Positions 27,067 through 37,657 are shown, counted from the stretch's first letter. The stretch is DNA of 64,000 nucleotides from Metabacillus idriensis (GCF_009674765.1 NZ_WKKF01000010.1:1-64000), one strand, 5' to 3'. Notes: generated by a model not told the origin, from the sequence alone. Program-made: numbers and translations.

Positions 27067-28854
27067 TTATAGGTACTGATTGAAAAAATCAGCGATTGCG
27101 CGATAAACAAGAATTTCATTCTCTTTTTTTGTAAAGCCGTGTCCCTCGTCTTCTAACACCATGTAGTCTACCGAACGGCCCTTTTGTCTCAGGGCTTCAA
27201 CAATTTTATCAGATTCTGCTTTAACGACACGCGGATCGTTTGCCCCCTGAATCACAAGCATCGGTTTTGTCATACCCTCTAAATGCGTGATCGGAGAAAA
27301 ATCAATCAGTTTTTCGCGGTCACGTTCAGGATTTCCGACCCACTGATCCATAGCAGATTTCCAAAATTCCGGTACACTGTTAATAAACGAGAAAAGATCG
27401 CTCGGTCCAAAAATATCGACAACCGCTTTGAAGTATTCAGGATGGCGCCCGTGAAGAAGAAGGGCCATATACCCTCCAAAGCTTCCGCCCATTAAGAAAA
27501 TTTTCTCTTTATCGGCAATTCCTTGCTCAATCAGCCAGTTAATTCCTGCTGTCATGTCATGGCGCGGACCATTCCCCCATTCTCCCTCAACCATTTTCAT
27601 GAATGAAAGTCCATAACGGGTAGATCCTCTGAAGTTAGGTGTAAAAATACTGTAGCCGCAATTCAGCAAAAACTGAAAAAGAGCTCTGAATGAGTTTGTT
27701 TCTGCAGCCTGCGGACCGCCATGAGGCCAGATAATCATATGCCCGTTGCTTGTTTCAGCATGAGCTCTATACAAGGAAGCTTCAATCTCCATTCCGTCAA
27801 AAGACGCATATGTAACGGTTACCGGTTCTACTAAATCTTCCGGTCTCATCCCGGTAACTCCATGATTCGTGATCTGCTCCCAGCTGTGCGAAGGGGTTCT
27901 GGTGAAAATATTTAATGGGATAGTTGCTGATTGTCCGAGAATGAACAGCTCTCCAGCTTCTGTTACTTCCATTTTATTTATTCTGTCAATCGGAATTTCA
28001 ATGAATTCAGATGATTGATCAACTAAATCATAAGAAACCAATTCATCTTTAACCCCTTTAGCCGCTGTCACATAAATCTTTTGCAGAGCTTCATCATATT
28101 TCAGCGCACTTGCATCTTTCCCTTTCAGTTCCAGGACCTTTGAAAACTCACGCTTGGCCAAATCAAATTTAGCCAAATAGGAAAAGTCTGATTCATAGTT
28201 TGTAATAAAATAGATTACCTGCTCAGACGTATAAACAGGATCGCTTTGAGTAAATTGCTGATCACTTTCAGGTGTTGCCAGAACATCATCCCCGTCAATT
28301 TTCACAAACAATAACGAAGAAGTATTGCCGTAGTTTTTAGAGTAAACAAAGCTTTTCTCTTCAGGTGAAACGGCCATTAGATAGACTGAAGTATCCGTCC
28401 CCTCTATTAGAATTTCTTCTGATTCATCCGAAAGATTATATCGATAAGCTGCAAGATAGGCATCGTGGCCATCTTTAGTGGATGTATAATAAAGCGATTC
28501 ACCATTCTTTGAAAAGAACGGGAACATGTGACGCTCCCCTTTATCATACCGCACCGCCACCTGTGAACCGCCTTTTGGTGAAAGCGCATACAGCTGAGAA
28601 TTTTCATCTCCGTCCTGATCAAAGCCAGCCAGAATAAAATTCGAATTTTTATTATATAGAAGACTGTCGCATGCTTGATTAATGGATGTTAACGGATAAG
28701 GATACTGATTCGGCAAATCCATTGCCCATAAGTTAAAATGTCCTCCGATATTTGTACTGAACACCAGCTGTTTTTTATCTGGAGAAACCGTAAAGTCCTG
28801 AATCGTCAGCACCTTTAAAAACTGCTCGACATCCGGCTTTTGAAAAGTAATCAT
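27067..28854 (-). CDS. S9 family serine peptidase (prolyl oligopeptidase type)
   Basis: A 595-aa cytoplasmic enzyme with an N-terminal seven-bladed propeller (residues 1-340) and a C-terminal alpha/beta hydrolase. The triad is Ser458 in GGSFGGY, Asp540 in GANDPRV and His572 in DEGHGF; the oxyanion segment is WPHGGPQ. Acylaminoacyl-peptidase-like enzymes of this type release amino acids or blocked residues from short peptides. The frame begins at a GTG (28863), but AAGGGGTG overlaps that codon and lies 7 nt before the ATG at 28854. First gene of a unit with the SDR downstream. Confidence 0.9.
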   Translation of the reverse strand: MITFQKPDVEQFLKVLTIQDFTVSPDKKQLVFSTNIGGHFNLWAMDLPNQYPYPLTSINQACDSLLYNKNSNFILAGFDQDGDENSQLYALSPKGGSQVAVRYDKGERHMFPFFSKNGESLYYTSTKDGHDAYLAAYRYNLSDESEEILIEGTDTSVYLMAVSPEEKSFVYSKNYGNTSSLLFVKIDGDDVLATPESDQQFTQSDPVYTSEQVIYFITNYESDFSYLAKFDLAKREFSKVLELKGKDASALKYDEALQKIYVTAAKGVKDELVSYDLVDQSSEFIEIPIDRINKMEVTEAGELFILGQSATIPLNIFTRTPSHSWEQITNHGVTGMRPEDLVEPVTVTYASFDGMEIEASLYRAHAETSNGHMIIWPHGGPQAAETNSFRALFQFLLNCGYSIFTPNFRGSTRYGLSFMKMVEGEWGNGPRHDMTAGINWLIEQGIADKEKIFLMGGSFGGYMALLLHGRHPEYFKAVVDIFGPSDLFSFINSVPEFWKSAMDQWVGNPERDREKLIDFSPITHLEGMTKPMLVIQGANDPRVVKAESDKIVEALRQKGRSVDYMVLEDEGHGFTKKENEILVYRAIADFFNQYL

Positions 28855-29018
28855 AAACGACACCCCTTTTAAAAGATTCTCTTACCCTATTCTACAGAAA
28901 TAGGAAATTCCCTGTTCCCATTGGCAAAAAAGATAAGTATGACGGCCGGAATACAGTTGTTTAGGAAGGATTTCACAAGAATTAAATCATAATAATATTA
29001 TGTAAACTTTATACTGCC

Positions 29019-29053
29019 AAAAAAAGAACAGCGATCATCATCGCTGTTCTTTC
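29019..29053 (-). terminator. Terminator of the RsbR-like gene
   Basis: AGAACAGCGAT and ATCGCTGTTCT stem with a TTTTTTT run on the minus strand; overlaps the stop codon. Confidence 0.88.
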
Positions 29054-29817
29054 TTTCCATTCATCGTTACATATTGAATCCCTGTATGAAGATTAGAGAA
29101 GGTTTGAATATTATCCATCGATATCCCAAGGTTAATCAGGGTTTGGGCGATTTCAGGGCGAATGCCTACAATGATGCAGCTTGTACCAAGCAATTGAACG
29201 GCTTCTGCTGCCTGCATCAAATGATTTGCAACAAATGTATCTACAACCGGGACTCCGGTAATATCAATAAATATATAATTGCATTTATAATGTTCGACAC
29301 CAATCAGGAGATTTTCTTTAATGACCTGGGCCCTTTCATCATTAATGTTGCCGATCAGGGGCAGGATGCATATGTCTGTTGAGATTGGGATCATTGGAGC
29401 TGTCAGTTCTTTTACAATATGCTGCTGCTTTCGGTATTCTGCATTCCATGAATTTGAACAGTCACTCACTAAATCTGCAATGATGGGATCAAACCATCTG
29501 TCCACGCTCTTATATAAGTCATTCACAACGATTGCAGAATTCTCATTTGAAAGTGCAAGTTCAATGAGAGATCTTCTGAACTGCTGAACCGATTTTACAA
29601 GATACGTTAATGAATCATCCTGCTTAAAATATCTCTCATACCATTCTCGCAGATAGTCAGCGGATTTTTCATCTGATCTGATGATGATGCTGAAAATCAT
29701 ATCAAATAGTTTTTGCTTTTCTTCCGAATCTACAAATTTCGGACTTTCGATGCCGCTCTCCCATTTCTCATATAGCAGGCGTTCATTCTGGTTCATCATG
29801 TCTATTACTTGCTGCAT
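29038..29817 (-). CDS. RsbR-type stressosome protein
   Basis: A 259-aa cytoplasmic protein. Residues 1-140 are a helical RsbR-type N-terminal domain (VQQFRRSLIELAL, DRWFDPIIADLV), followed by the linker RKQQHIVKELTAPMIPI and a STAS domain with YIFIDITGVPVVDTFVANHL and GIRPEIAQTLINLGI. The two Thr residues that RsbT phosphorylates in RsbR correspond to the linker and the ITGVP region. It lacks partners nearby. It is a STAS paralog of the PAS-STAS protein at 15117. The frame starts at a GTG, but the ATG at 29817 is better placed after GGGGGAG. Confidence 0.87.
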   Translation of the reverse strand: MQQVIDMMNQNERLLYEKWESGIESPKFVDSEEKQKLFDMIFSIIIRSDEKSADYLREWYERYFKQDDSLTYLVKSVQQFRRSLIELALSNENSAIVVNDLYKSVDRWFDPIIADLVSDCSNSWNAEYRKQQHIVKELTAPMIPISTDICILPLIGNINDERAQVIKENLLIGVEHYKCNYIFIDITGVPVVDTFVANHLMQAAEAVQLLGTSCIIVGIRPEIAQTLINLGISMDNIQTFSNLHTGIQYVTMNGKKEQR

Positions 29818-29886
29818 ATACACTCCCCCAACTTTCTTTACTCTCTAATCCTGTACCCTAAGGGAACTCGAAATCAAACGTTTTCT

Positions 29887-30933
29887 TTAAAAAGGAAGTT
29901 CAATATTTGTTTCAAGCGTTCCTCTTATTTTTTTCACATAGCAGTCTTTTCCTATCAGCCACTCTTTAAATGAAAAGATAATCGGCTGACTGTCTCCTCC
30001 AACTCCGATCATCACCTGAAGTGTTTTTGGCATATAAACCGCAGTATGAAGGGTTCCTGCCCAATTCTGATATTCTTTTTTGAAAATTGTACTGCTTGTG
30101 CTGTTAAAGAAAATAAAAGCATCTGATGCTGAAAAATCAGGACTAAATACTTCTGAAATCTGATTCTTCCTGGAATGAGTTTCCACTAAATGATGACGGT
30201 TTTCGCTCAGTTTAGAGGGACTCTCAAAATGATTTGTGCACGCCATTTGAGAATTAGATGTGATAGAAACTCCCTTGCTGGATGCTTCTGCTATGGCTGC
30301 ATGTCCAGCTGCATCGTAAAGAGAATAATTAAACGCATGCCGGTGAGGAATTTCTTTTAGCTTCAGAATGGCTTCGGCAGTCGTTTTGCATGTGTCCAGG
30401 ATAAATCTTGCAATGCTGCAGCAAATAAACCCGTCTCCAGGTTTTAGCCGATTCACAAAATGATAGCCAATGACAAGCCCCTTTTCATTCATGCCGTCAA
30501 TCCGTCCGATCATTCTTGTGGCAAAACCGATGCTCGCGTAGGCGTTTTCAGGCTGCCAAATCAAAAATCTTCCTTCATACGTTTTTGGATGGTAATCATA
30601 GTTTCTGGCATAATAGCCGTTTTGCATGAGAGCACTGCACCCTGATTTTTTCCAATCTGCCTGATACCCGCTGTATTCATGGACAATATCCTCTATTGGC
30701 CAATCAATTCCAGCAGACAAACCCTCAAGTTCCTGCCATAGACCTGGAGCAAATTGTTCATACAGGCTCTTAGCCGCTTTCAGTTCCGATTGATAAGATT
30801 TGATTGATTTTATTCTTCTTTTCTGATGATTTTGGAAGAGTTTAGAATCACTATGTAATTTTCCCTGTTTGATCCCAAGGTCATAATAACTTCCGCGCCC
30901 CTGTATCACCTCTGCTTCAATTTTAACCATCAT
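29887..30933 (-). CDS. C45-type Ntn hydrolase (acyltransferase-like)
   Basis: A 348-aa protein of the C45/linear amide C-N hydrolase class, which includes penicillin acyltransferase-like enzymes. The probable nucleophile is the Cys in KSGCSALM (about residue 98), followed by YYARNYDYHPKTYEG, the conserved R-N-x-D strand. A later EASSKG and TNHF fit the family. In activated members the chain is cut before that Cys; whether that happens here is unknown. Substrate not inferred. ATG after GGAGCGTG at 30933, with an earlier GTG less likely. It diverges from the old yellow enzyme gene. Confidence 0.82.
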   Translation of the reverse strand: MMVKIEAEVIQGRGSYYDLGIKQGKLHSDSKLFQNHQKRRIKSIKSYQSELKAAKSLYEQFAPGLWQELEGLSAGIDWPIEDIVHEYSGYQADWKKSGCSALMQNGYYARNYDYHPKTYEGRFLIWQPENAYASIGFATRMIGRIDGMNEKGLVIGYHFVNRLKPGDGFICCSIARFILDTCKTTAEAILKLKEIPHRHAFNYSLYDAAGHAAIAEASSKGVSITSNSQMACTNHFESPSKLSENRHHLVETHSRKNQISEVFSPDFSASDAFIFFNSTSSTIFKKEYQNWAGTLHTAVYMPKTLQVMIGVGGDSQPIIFSFKEWLIGKDCYVKKIRGTLETNIELPF

Positions 30934-31064
30934 TTTCACGCTCCATATCTTCTATCATGCATGATTTGAAAAAAATAAACAAATTCTAATGAGCATATTT
31001 AATGCAACTTTTAAATCAAGACAGTATCATGTAATGGTACATATGAATACGGAGGTCGAGAATT

Positions 31065-32201
31065 ATGAATTCAAACTATCAGTCGTTATTTCAGCCATTT
31101 GCATTTAAAAACGGTATTCAATTAAAGAACCGTGTCGTTATGGCGCCGATGACAAATTTTTCATCAAATGATGATGGAACCGTAACAGAAGCTGAAACTG
31201 CTTATTATAGCCGCCGTTCAAGCGGAGCTGGCATGGTTATTACCGCATGTGCCTATGTAACTCCGAGCGGCAAAGGATTCCCCGGCGAATTTGGAAGTGA
31301 TTCCGATGAGATGATTCCTTCCCTGCGAAAGCTTGCTTCAGCAATAAAGGATCAAGGTGCTAAAGCGATTCTCCAGATTTTCCATGGCGGACGCATGGTT
31401 CCTGCAGAACTAGTTCCAAATGGTGATGTAGTCAGTGCCAGTGCTGTGGCTGCTGAACAGGGGCATCCATCTGGTGAAGCACCTGTGCCGCGTGCGCTGA
31501 CAATTGAAGAAATAAACAGCATTATTAAAGACTTCGGTGAATCAGCCCGCCGTGCCATTGAAGCAGGCTTTGACGGTGTTGAAATACACGGTGCGAATAC
31601 CTATTTAATCCAGCAATTCGTCTCGCCTCATTCAAACCGCCGCGAGGATGAGTTTGGAGGAAGCCTTGAAAAAAGACTTGCTTTCCCTCTTGCAATTGTT
31701 GATGAGGTGAAAAAGACGGTTGATCAATATGGGACAAATGAATTTCTTGTGGGGTACCGTTTCTCACCTGAGGAGCCGGAAACACCGGGAATTACAATGG
31801 AAGATACGTTAGCGCTTGTTGATGCGCTTACTGAAAAAGACTTGGATTATCTTCATATCTCCCTGATGCAATATTGGTCAACTCCAAGACGGGGTATTGA
31901 TGATACACGCTCCCGCCTTGAAATTATCCAAGAACGTGTTGACGGCAAGGTGCCGCTGATTGGCGTTGGATCGATTTATACACCAGATGATGCGATGAAA
32001 GCAATGAGTACCGGAGTGCCTCTGATAGCCCTTGGCCGTGAATTGATCATCGATCCTGATTGGGTGCAGAAAATTGCCGAAGGCCGAGAAAATGAAATTG
32101 AAACAAAACTCGATAAAAATGCCCAGTCCCGTCTGGTCGTGCCTGATCCATTATGGCAGGCAATCATTCACACACCTGGCTGGTTCCCAGTTAAAGACTG
32201 A
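31065..32201 (+). CDS. Old yellow enzyme-type NADH:flavin oxidoreductase
   Basis: A 378-aa FMN barrel protein of the OYE family, similar in length to B. subtilis YqiG. VVMAPMTNFSS, QIFHGGRM, EIHGANTYLIQQFVSP with the substrate-binding H-x-x-N pair, SNRREDEFGGS and GVGSIYTPDDAM are all present. These enzymes reduce activated alkenes and similar electrophiles with NAD(P)H. The start has an ideal GGAGGT site. Monocistronic, with a clear terminator. Array C lies between this gene and the convergent odhB. Confidence 0.9.
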   Translation: MNSNYQSLFQPFAFKNGIQLKNRVVMAPMTNFSSNDDGTVTEAETAYYSRRSSGAGMVITACAYVTPSGKGFPGEFGSDSDEMIPSLRKLASAIKDQGAKAILQIFHGGRMVPAELVPNGDVVSASAVAAEQGHPSGEAPVPRALTIEEINSIIKDFGESARRAIEAGFDGVEIHGANTYLIQQFVSPHSNRREDEFGGSLEKRLAFPLAIVDEVKKTVDQYGTNEFLVGYRFSPEEPETPGITMEDTLALVDALTEKDLDYLHISLMQYWSTPRRGIDDTRSRLEIIQERVDGKVPLIGVGSIYTPDDAMKAMSTGVPLIALGRELIIDPDWVQKIAEGRENEIETKLDKNAQSRLVVPDPLWQAIIHTPGWFPVKD

Positions 32202-32210
32202 AGATAAAAT

Positions 32211-32244
32211 GAAAACGAGCATCGCTGCAGATGCTCGTTTTTTT
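32211..32244 (+). terminator. Terminator of the OYE-type gene
   Basis: ACGAGCAT and ATGCTCGT stem followed by TTTTTTTG, 10 nt past the stop codon. Confidence 0.9.
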
Positions 32245-32384
32245 GCTTAATTTATATAAGACAAAACGCCTAAAATGAACAAAACTTTGACTAATTTAGT
32301 ATTTCCGGTGATCAATTGATCCCACCTTTAACAAGAACATTTATGGGAACTCATTTCATACAGAAAGGAATTCTCATTCAGGGG

Positions 32385-32800
32385 CTTTGATTCCTTTTTG
32401 CAGCCGCCTTTCTGGATTTTTGTCCTTATGCGGCGTGGTTGGTTCCTTTTTGGAGGCACAGTTCTGAATTTTTGTTCTCATACAGCGTGGTTGGTTCCTT
32501 TTTGCAGGCACCCTTCTGGATTTTAGTCCTCATACAGCGTGGTTGGTTCCTTTTTGCAGGCACCCTTCTGGATTTTAGTCCTCATACAGCGTGGTTGGTA
32601 CTATTTTGGAGGTACCGTTCTAAATTTTTGTCCTCATACAGCGTGGTTGATTCCATTTTACAGGCACCATTCTGGATTTTTGTCCTCATACAGCGTGGTT
32701 GGTTCCATTTTATAGCCGCCATTCTCAACATTTGTCCTCATACAGCGTATTTGATTCCATTTTGCGGCTGCCATTCTGGATTCATGAGACTCATACATCA
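32385..32800. repeat. Tandem array C, 52-bp units
   Basis: Eight units begin at 32385, 32437, 32489, 32541, 32593, 32645, 32697 and 32749. Each has GGTTGGTTCC, TTTTGCAGGCACC, TTCTGGATTTT and CTCATACAGCGT or variants. The spacing is exactly 52 bp. Edge units are the most diverged, the middle two are identical, which points to unequal crossing-over or slippage in the centre. A plus-strand frame of 149 codons crosses it in all phases; not taken as a gene. It shares CATAC, TTTTGCAGG and TTCnGG landmarks with array A. Confidence 0.95.
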
Positions 32801-32856
32801 GCTATCTAGTACAGGTAATCTACAGCCTTTAACACCCAAAAGAACCTTAACACAAC

Positions 32857-32895
32857 AAAAAACGGATACAAATTGCTGTGCAATTTAGTACCCGT
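32857..32895 (-). terminator. Terminator of odhAB, duplicated sequence
   Basis: ACGGATACAAATTGC, TGT, GCAATTTAGTACCCGT forms an imperfect 15-bp stem; TTTTTTG follows on the minus strand. It nearly repeats the terminator at 8494-8534. Confidence 0.8.
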
Positions 32896-32950
32896 CTTTT
32901 TGTATTTTTTCTCCCTCAAATAATTAACGACATGAGGTTTTTAAGTTCAA

Positions 32951-34207
32951 TTATCCTTCAATCAATAATGATTCTGGATCTTCAAGCAAGTCTTTAACTG
33001 TTGCAAGGAAGCTTACTGCTTCTTTGCCGTCTACGATGCGATGGTCGTATGAAAGGGCGATGTACATCATTGGACGGTTTTCCATTGTGTCTTTGTCAAT
33101 TGCAACCGGACGAAGCTGAATTTTGTGCATGCCCAAAATTCCGACTTGTGGTCCGTTTAAGATTGGTGTTGACATAAGAGAACCGAACACACCGCCATTT
33201 GTGATCGTGAATGTACCGCCAGAAAGATCGCCAATTGTTAATTTGTTGTTTTTCGCTTTTCCTGCAAGCTCACCGATAGCGCCTTCGATTTGGGCAAATG
33301 ATTTGCGGTCTGCGTCGCGGACAACTGGTACTACCAGACCTTCTGGAGCTGAAACCGCAATGCCGATATCATAGAACTTCTTAATAACTAGCTCATCACC
33401 CTGAATTTCAGCATTCAATAATGGGTATTTCTTAAGTGCCGCAATAACCGCTTTTGTGAAAAATGACATAAAGCCAAGGCGCACTTCATGCTGTTCAAAG
33501 AATTTGTCTTTTCTGCGTTTGCGGACGTCCATTACCGCTGTCATATCAACTTCGTTAAATGTCGTCAGCATTGCAGCAGTTTGCTGTACCTCGACCAGGC
33601 GTTTAGCAATCGTTTGTCTGCGTCGTGACATGCGCTCGCGCTCAACTGGTTTGTCAAAAGAATCAGCAGCTTGCTTTGCAGGCTTAGCTTCAGGCGCTTT
33701 TTGAGGCGCAGCAGCCTTTGCAGGTGCCGCGTTTGGAGAATAAGCTTCAACGTCATGCTTGCGCAATCTTCCAAGCGGGTCTCCTGAAGGAACTTGAGCC
33801 AGATCAATTCCTTTTTCTCTAGCAAGCTTGCGTGCTGCCGGAGAAGCAATCGGACGCTGGGATTTACTTTCTGTTTTTTCCTGCTTTTCCTCTTTTGGTG
33901 CAGAAGCCTTAGGCTGCTCTTCTTTAACCGGTTCTTCTTTTACTTCTTCAACTTGCGCAGCTGCAGTCTCTCCGTTTTCATCGATCTCTGCAATTACTTC
34001 GCCGACTTGAACCGTGTCTCCTGAATCTTTGACAACATCCTTCAGCACACCAGAATAATCAGCTGTCAGTTCAACGTTTACTTTATCTGTTTCAAGCTCA
34101 ACCAGATATTCCCCTTTTTCAACGTAGTCCCCTGGTTGTTTCAGCCATTGTGCGATAGTTCCTTCTGAGATGGATTCAGCTAATTCTGGTACGATTACTT
34201 GTGCCAT
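32951..34207 (-). CDS. odhB: 2-oxoglutarate dehydrogenase E2 (dihydrolipoyl succinyltransferase)
   Basis: A 418-aa subunit of the TCA-cycle 2-oxoglutarate dehydrogenase complex. The lipoyl domain (1-77) carries Lys42 in [10 protein letters not shown]. An Ala/Lys/Pro-rich linker follows, then an E1/E3-binding domain (about 118-150, [16 protein letters not shown]), a second linker and the catalytic domain with [12 protein letters not shown] near residue 390. The start is the ATG at 34207, with GGGAG 7 nt before it and matching known OdhB starts; a longer frame overlaps odhA. Second gene of odhAB, 2 nt after odhA. Confidence 0.97.
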   Translation of the reverse strand: MAQVIVPELAESISEGTIAQWLKQPGDYVEKGEYLVELETDKVNVELTADYSGVLKDVVKDSGDTVQVGEVIAEIDENGETAAAQVEEVKEEPVKEEQPKASAPKEEKQEKTESKSQRPIASPAARKLAREKGIDLAQVPSGDPLGRLRKHDVEAYSPNAAPAKAAAPQKAPEAKPAKQAADSFDKPVERERMSRRRQTIAKRLVEVQQTAAMLTTFNEVDMTAVMDVRKRRKDKFFEQHEVRLGFMSFFTKAVIAALKKYPLLNAEIQGDELVIKKFYDIGIAVSAPEGLVVPVVRDADRKSFAQIEGAIGELAGKAKNNKLTIGDLSGGTFTITNGGVFGSLMSTPILNGPQVGILGMHKIQLRPVAIDKDTMENRPMMYIALSYDHRIVDGKEAVSFLATVKDLLEDPESLLIEG

Positions 34208-34209
34208 GA

Positions 34210-37068
34210 TCAAATTCTCCCTTCGTTTTTCCACGTCAATGCTTCTGTTACTATACGCTCTTGATCTTTTTTATGAACGTTTGGATCTCCCTCTGCTGTC
34301 GAAGATCTTCTTTTTCTTCCAATATAGTTCACTTTTACTTGAGCAGGTGCCACTTCACGGAGCTCTGGATCCATAAATGTCCATGCACCCATGTTCATAG
34401 GTTCTTCTTGTACCCAGACGATTTCTTCAAGTGACTCATAGCGTCCAAGGATCGCTGTAATTTCCTTTTTAGGGAATGGATATAATTCTTCCACACGTAC
34501 TACGTGGATTTCTTTTACCTCTTCTTCAAGGGATTTTAATTTATCTGTTAAATCCGTTGCGATTTTTCCGCTGCATAGAACGATGCGCTTCACATCCGCA
34601 TAGTTCAGGCCAAGTCCAGGCTGTTCCACAACCGGGCGGAATTCCCCTTCGCTCAGCTCTTCAATGGAAGAAATGGTTTGCGCGTTTCGCAGCAGACTCT
34701 TTGGCGTCATAATTACAAGCGGACGAACTTCTTCACGTTTCAGAAGGGCTGCCTGTCTTCTTAAGATATGGAAATACTGAGCAGCGCTCGTTAAGTTTGC
34801 CACTGTCCAGTTGTTTTCAGCTGCAAGCTGAAGGTATCTCTCAAGTCTGGCACTTGAATGCTCAGGCCCTTGTCCTTCATAACCGTGAGGAAGAAGCATC
34901 ACAAGTCCTGATTTTTGACCCCATTTTGCACGTCCTGCTGCGATGAATTGATCAAAGAAAACTTGTGCAGCGTTTGCAAAGTCGCCGTATTGAGCTTCCC
35001 ATAGCACTAGTGTTTCAGGTGCAAAGACGTTGTAGCCATATTCAAAGCCAAGAACAGATCCTTCAGATAAAGGACTGTTATGAACAGCAAACGAAACATT
35101 TGATTTAGATAGTGTATGCAGCGGCGAATAAACATTGCCTGTTTCACTATCGTGAAGCATTAAGTGTCTTTGAGAGAATGTACCGCGTTCAGAATCCTGG
35201 CCGGACAGGCGAATTGGCGTGCCGTCTTCAAGGATCGTCGCGAATGCCAGCGTTTCTGCTAATGCCCAGTCCGCTTTTTCTTCACCGACAAAGATATTGG
35301 CGCGTCTTTCAAGAATTCTCTTCAATTTATCAAAAACATTGAAGCCTTCAGGCCATTTCACAAGCTCATCATTAATTCTTAAGAGAGATTCTTTATCAAC
35401 GGATGTTTTGATTTTTGGCAGTCCATTGATAACGATTTCAGGAAGCTCTATGTCATGTACCTGTGTTACTTTTTTCGATGGAACTTTTTGATAAGCAGCA
35501 TCAAATTTGTCTAATGTCTGCTGATCAATTTCTGCAATCTTATCCTTGCTTAAATATCCTGCTTCTTCAAGCTGTGCAGCATAGAGTGCACGGACTGTCG
35601 GATGCTTGCGGACTTTTTCATAGAGCTGCGGCTGTGTAGTTGATGGCTCATCCATTTCATTGTGGCCAAAGCGCCGGTAGCCAATTAAATCAATTAAGAA
35701 GTCACGGTTAAAGAGCTTGCGGTACTCGGTGGCAATTATGACTGCAGCAAGACACGCCTCTGGATCATCTGCATTTACGTGCACGATCGGGATTTCGTAT
35801 CCTTTTGCAAGGTCACTTGCATATTTTGTAGAGCGCGAGTCTCTGCTTTCAGTTGTAAATCCTATCATGTTGTTGGCGATAATATGAATGGATCCGCCAG
35901 TCTGATAGCCTGTCAATGAATTTAAGTTTAATGTTTCAGCTACGATGCCCTCACCCGGGAATGCAGCATCCCCATGAATGATGATCGCCATTGATTCTTT
36001 TTCATCTTGTTTAGGATAGCCTGTTGTTTTGCGGTCATCCTGTGCAGCACGTGTGTAGCCCATGACAATCGGGTCCACATACTCAAGGTGACTTGGGTTG
36101 TTTGCAAGAGTCAGCCTTGCACGCTTTGTGCTTTCGTCTGTAATTTGACGGTCAGCTCCAAGATGATATTTTACATCTCCGCTCCAGCCGTAGTTAATGC
36201 CTACAGATCCTTCAGAAGGAACGAGCTCCTTATTTGGAGAATGCTGAAATTCCGAGAAAATAATTTCATAAGGCTTGCCGAGAACATGTGCCAGCACATT
36301 TAAGCGCCCTCTGTGAGCCATACCAATGTTTACGTTGTTTGTTCCTGCGTGAACCGCGTTTGAAATCAGTTCATCAAGCATTGGAACAAGCATATCCAAT
36401 CCTTCAATTGAAAAACGTTTTTGCCCTACAAACGTGCGGTGCAAAAATTTCTCAAAGCCTTCAACCTCAGAGAGGCGACGCAGAAGAGACGCGCGTTTTT
36501 CATTTGTATGACTTTTGAAGATTTCTCCGGACTCAACCATTTTCTTGAGCCAGTATTTTTCTTCAAAACGGTGTACGTGAGAGAATTCAAAAGCAATCGT
36601 TTTTGTATAAGCTTCTTTTAAATATTGAATGGCCTGTAATCCATTCGTTACTTCTTCAGGTGCATCCGCACATAAAATGGATGCAGGGATTTCTTCTAAG
36701 TCAGATTCTGTCAGCCCGTAATCCTTCAGCTGAAGAAACTCTTTTTGTTTGACATTTTCAAATGGATAAATTGAAGCGTTTAAATGTCCATAAGTGCGGA
36801 TATCATCTGCAAGCTTGACTGCATAAGCAATCTTCTTCATTTTATCCGCGCTTGTTGCGTTTTGAACAGACGTTGCTGTGCCCGCTGATGTTTCATTGCT
36901 AACTTGGGCCTGCGGTACTGTGTCCCATCCTTCAAACATTTCTCTTAATTCTTCATCAACCGATTCTGGATCCTGCTGATATTGATCAAACAGCTCCAGT
37001 ACATAGCCAAGGTTCGGTCCATGAAAATCCTCAAGTCGAATCTTGCGCTTTGTTGTAGTTCCTGACAT
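34210..37068 (-). CDS. odhA: 2-oxoglutarate dehydrogenase E1 component
   Basis: A 952-aa thiamine diphosphate enzyme that decarboxylates 2-oxoglutarate and passes succinyl to the OdhB lipoyl group. The N-terminal [17 protein letters not shown] is the E1o signature; [16 protein letters not shown], the GDAAFPGEG motif with HIIANN (ThDP/Mg), [12 protein letters not shown], and the C-terminal [15 protein letters not shown]-like segment ([12 protein letters not shown]) all fit. The open frame runs 20 codons further, but the ATG at 37068 has GGGGG 9 nt before it. Cotranscribed with odhB. The leader has an inverted repeat and a weak cre-like box. Confidence 0.97.
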   Translation of the reverse strand: MSGTTTKRKIRLEDFHGPNLGYVLELFDQYQQDPESVDEELREMFEGWDTVPQAQVSNETSAGTATSVQNATSADKMKKIAYAVKLADDIRTYGHLNASIYPFENVKQKEFLQLKDYGLTESDLEEIPASILCADAPEEVTNGLQAIQYLKEAYTKTIAFEFSHVHRFEEKYWLKKMVESGEIFKSHTNEKRASLLRRLSEVEGFEKFLHRTFVGQKRFSIEGLDMLVPMLDELISNAVHAGTNNVNIGMAHRGRLNVLAHVLGKPYEIIFSEFQHSPNKELVPSEGSVGINYGWSGDVKYHLGADRQITDESTKRARLTLANNPSHLEYVDPIVMGYTRAAQDDRKTTGYPKQDEKESMAIIIHGDAAFPGEGIVAETLNLNSLTGYQTGGSIHIIANNMIGFTTESRDSRSTKYASDLAKGYEIPIVHVNADDPEACLAAVIIATEYRKLFNRDFLIDLIGYRRFGHNEMDEPSTTQPQLYEKVRKHPTVRALYAAQLEEAGYLSKDKIAEIDQQTLDKFDAAYQKVPSKKVTQVHDIELPEIVINGLPKIKTSVDKESLLRINDELVKWPEGFNVFDKLKRILERRANIFVGEEKADWALAETLAFATILEDGTPIRLSGQDSERGTFSQRHLMLHDSETGNVYSPLHTLSKSNVSFAVHNSPLSEGSVLGFEYGYNVFAPETLVLWEAQYGDFANAAQVFFDQFIAAGRAKWGQKSGLVMLLPHGYEGQGPEHSSARLERYLQLAAENNWTVANLTSAAQYFHILRRQAALLKREEVRPLVIMTPKSLLRNAQTISSIEELSEGEFRPVVEQPGLGLNYADVKRIVLCSGKIATDLTDKLKSLEEEVKEIHVVRVEELYPFPKKEITAILGRYESLEEIVWVQEEPMNMGAWTFMDPELREVAPAQVKVNYIGRKRRSSTAEGDPNVHKKDQERIVTEALTWKNEGRI

Positions 37069-37089
37069 CTTACATAACCCCCAGCAATG

Positions 37090-37125
37090 GTAGTGAATCT
37101 GATTGAATTTTTTAAAAAACAGATT
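37090..37125 (-). promoter_or_regulatory. Overlapping inverted repeats in the odhA leader
   Basis: On the minus strand TTGAATCTG, a T6A6 core, and ATTCAATCAGATTC allow two competing pairings: GAATCTG with CAGATTC, or TTGAAT with ATTCAA. The element ends about 25 nt before the odhA start. It may act on mRNA stability or as an operator; unproven. Confidence 0.4.
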
Positions 37126-37181
37126 CAAATGGATATTATTGTAATATACTATCCTATCTTTCTTAGAATGATAGGCTTGGA

Positions 37182-37195
37182 TTAAAACGCTTCCA
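37182..37195 (-). promoter_or_regulatory. Possible cre box upstream of odhA
   Basis: TGGAAGCGTTTTAA (minus strand) matches the CcpA consensus with two mismatches, about 115 bp before the odhA start. Confidence 0.35.
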
Positions 37196-37342
37196 TTTCC
37201 ATTTTAACACTCCTTGCCCGTTTTATCAAAGGAGTATCATAAGAAAATTTAAAATAATACTGAAAAACAAAAATTAAAACTGAATTCAATTATCAAAAGA
37301 TGCATATTTTTGTTTTTTAAGGCGAAAACCAGCCTCTTTTCC

Positions 37343-37657
37343 TCATGCAGCTGACAAATATTCATCTTTTTCTCGTAAATTCGATGTATTTTGATAAAAA
37401 ATAATCCGATTAGAAAAGGGATCGTGCACGATTAATTCATATGTATTCCATGGAGCCATTTCATTCCCGGGTTTGCGAAAGAATATCCTTAAGATTTGAG
37501 TATACTATGATAATTTCAGGACCTTCGCAATGATTCTGACGCTGATCCAGGTGAGCAACGGATTCAATGGAGACTGCATAAGCATTCACGGTATGACTTT
37601 CGTGCTTTCCGTTCATCAAACATACGCAAAATCAGAATGACAAGTTTAAAATGATTT
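37343..37657 (-). pseudogene. Decayed VOC-family (glyoxalase/bleomycin-resistance-like) gene
   Basis: Three frames on the minus strand give pieces of one VOC-type protein in the right order. They are ILRMFDERKAR near the start, then VAHLDQRQNHCEGPEIIIVYS, and finally NEMAPWNTYELIVHDPFSNR to a TGA at 37343-37345. Stops and frameshifts separate the parts. The original ribosome binding site GGAGG is still seen (37661-37665), but no start codon follows it at the right place. The intact family consists of small metal-binding enzymes of about 120 residues. It lies between odhA and yojO. Confidence 0.7.

Noticed and set aside
32439-32888. 149-codon plus-strand frame through array C
   Set aside because: Same artefact as for array A.
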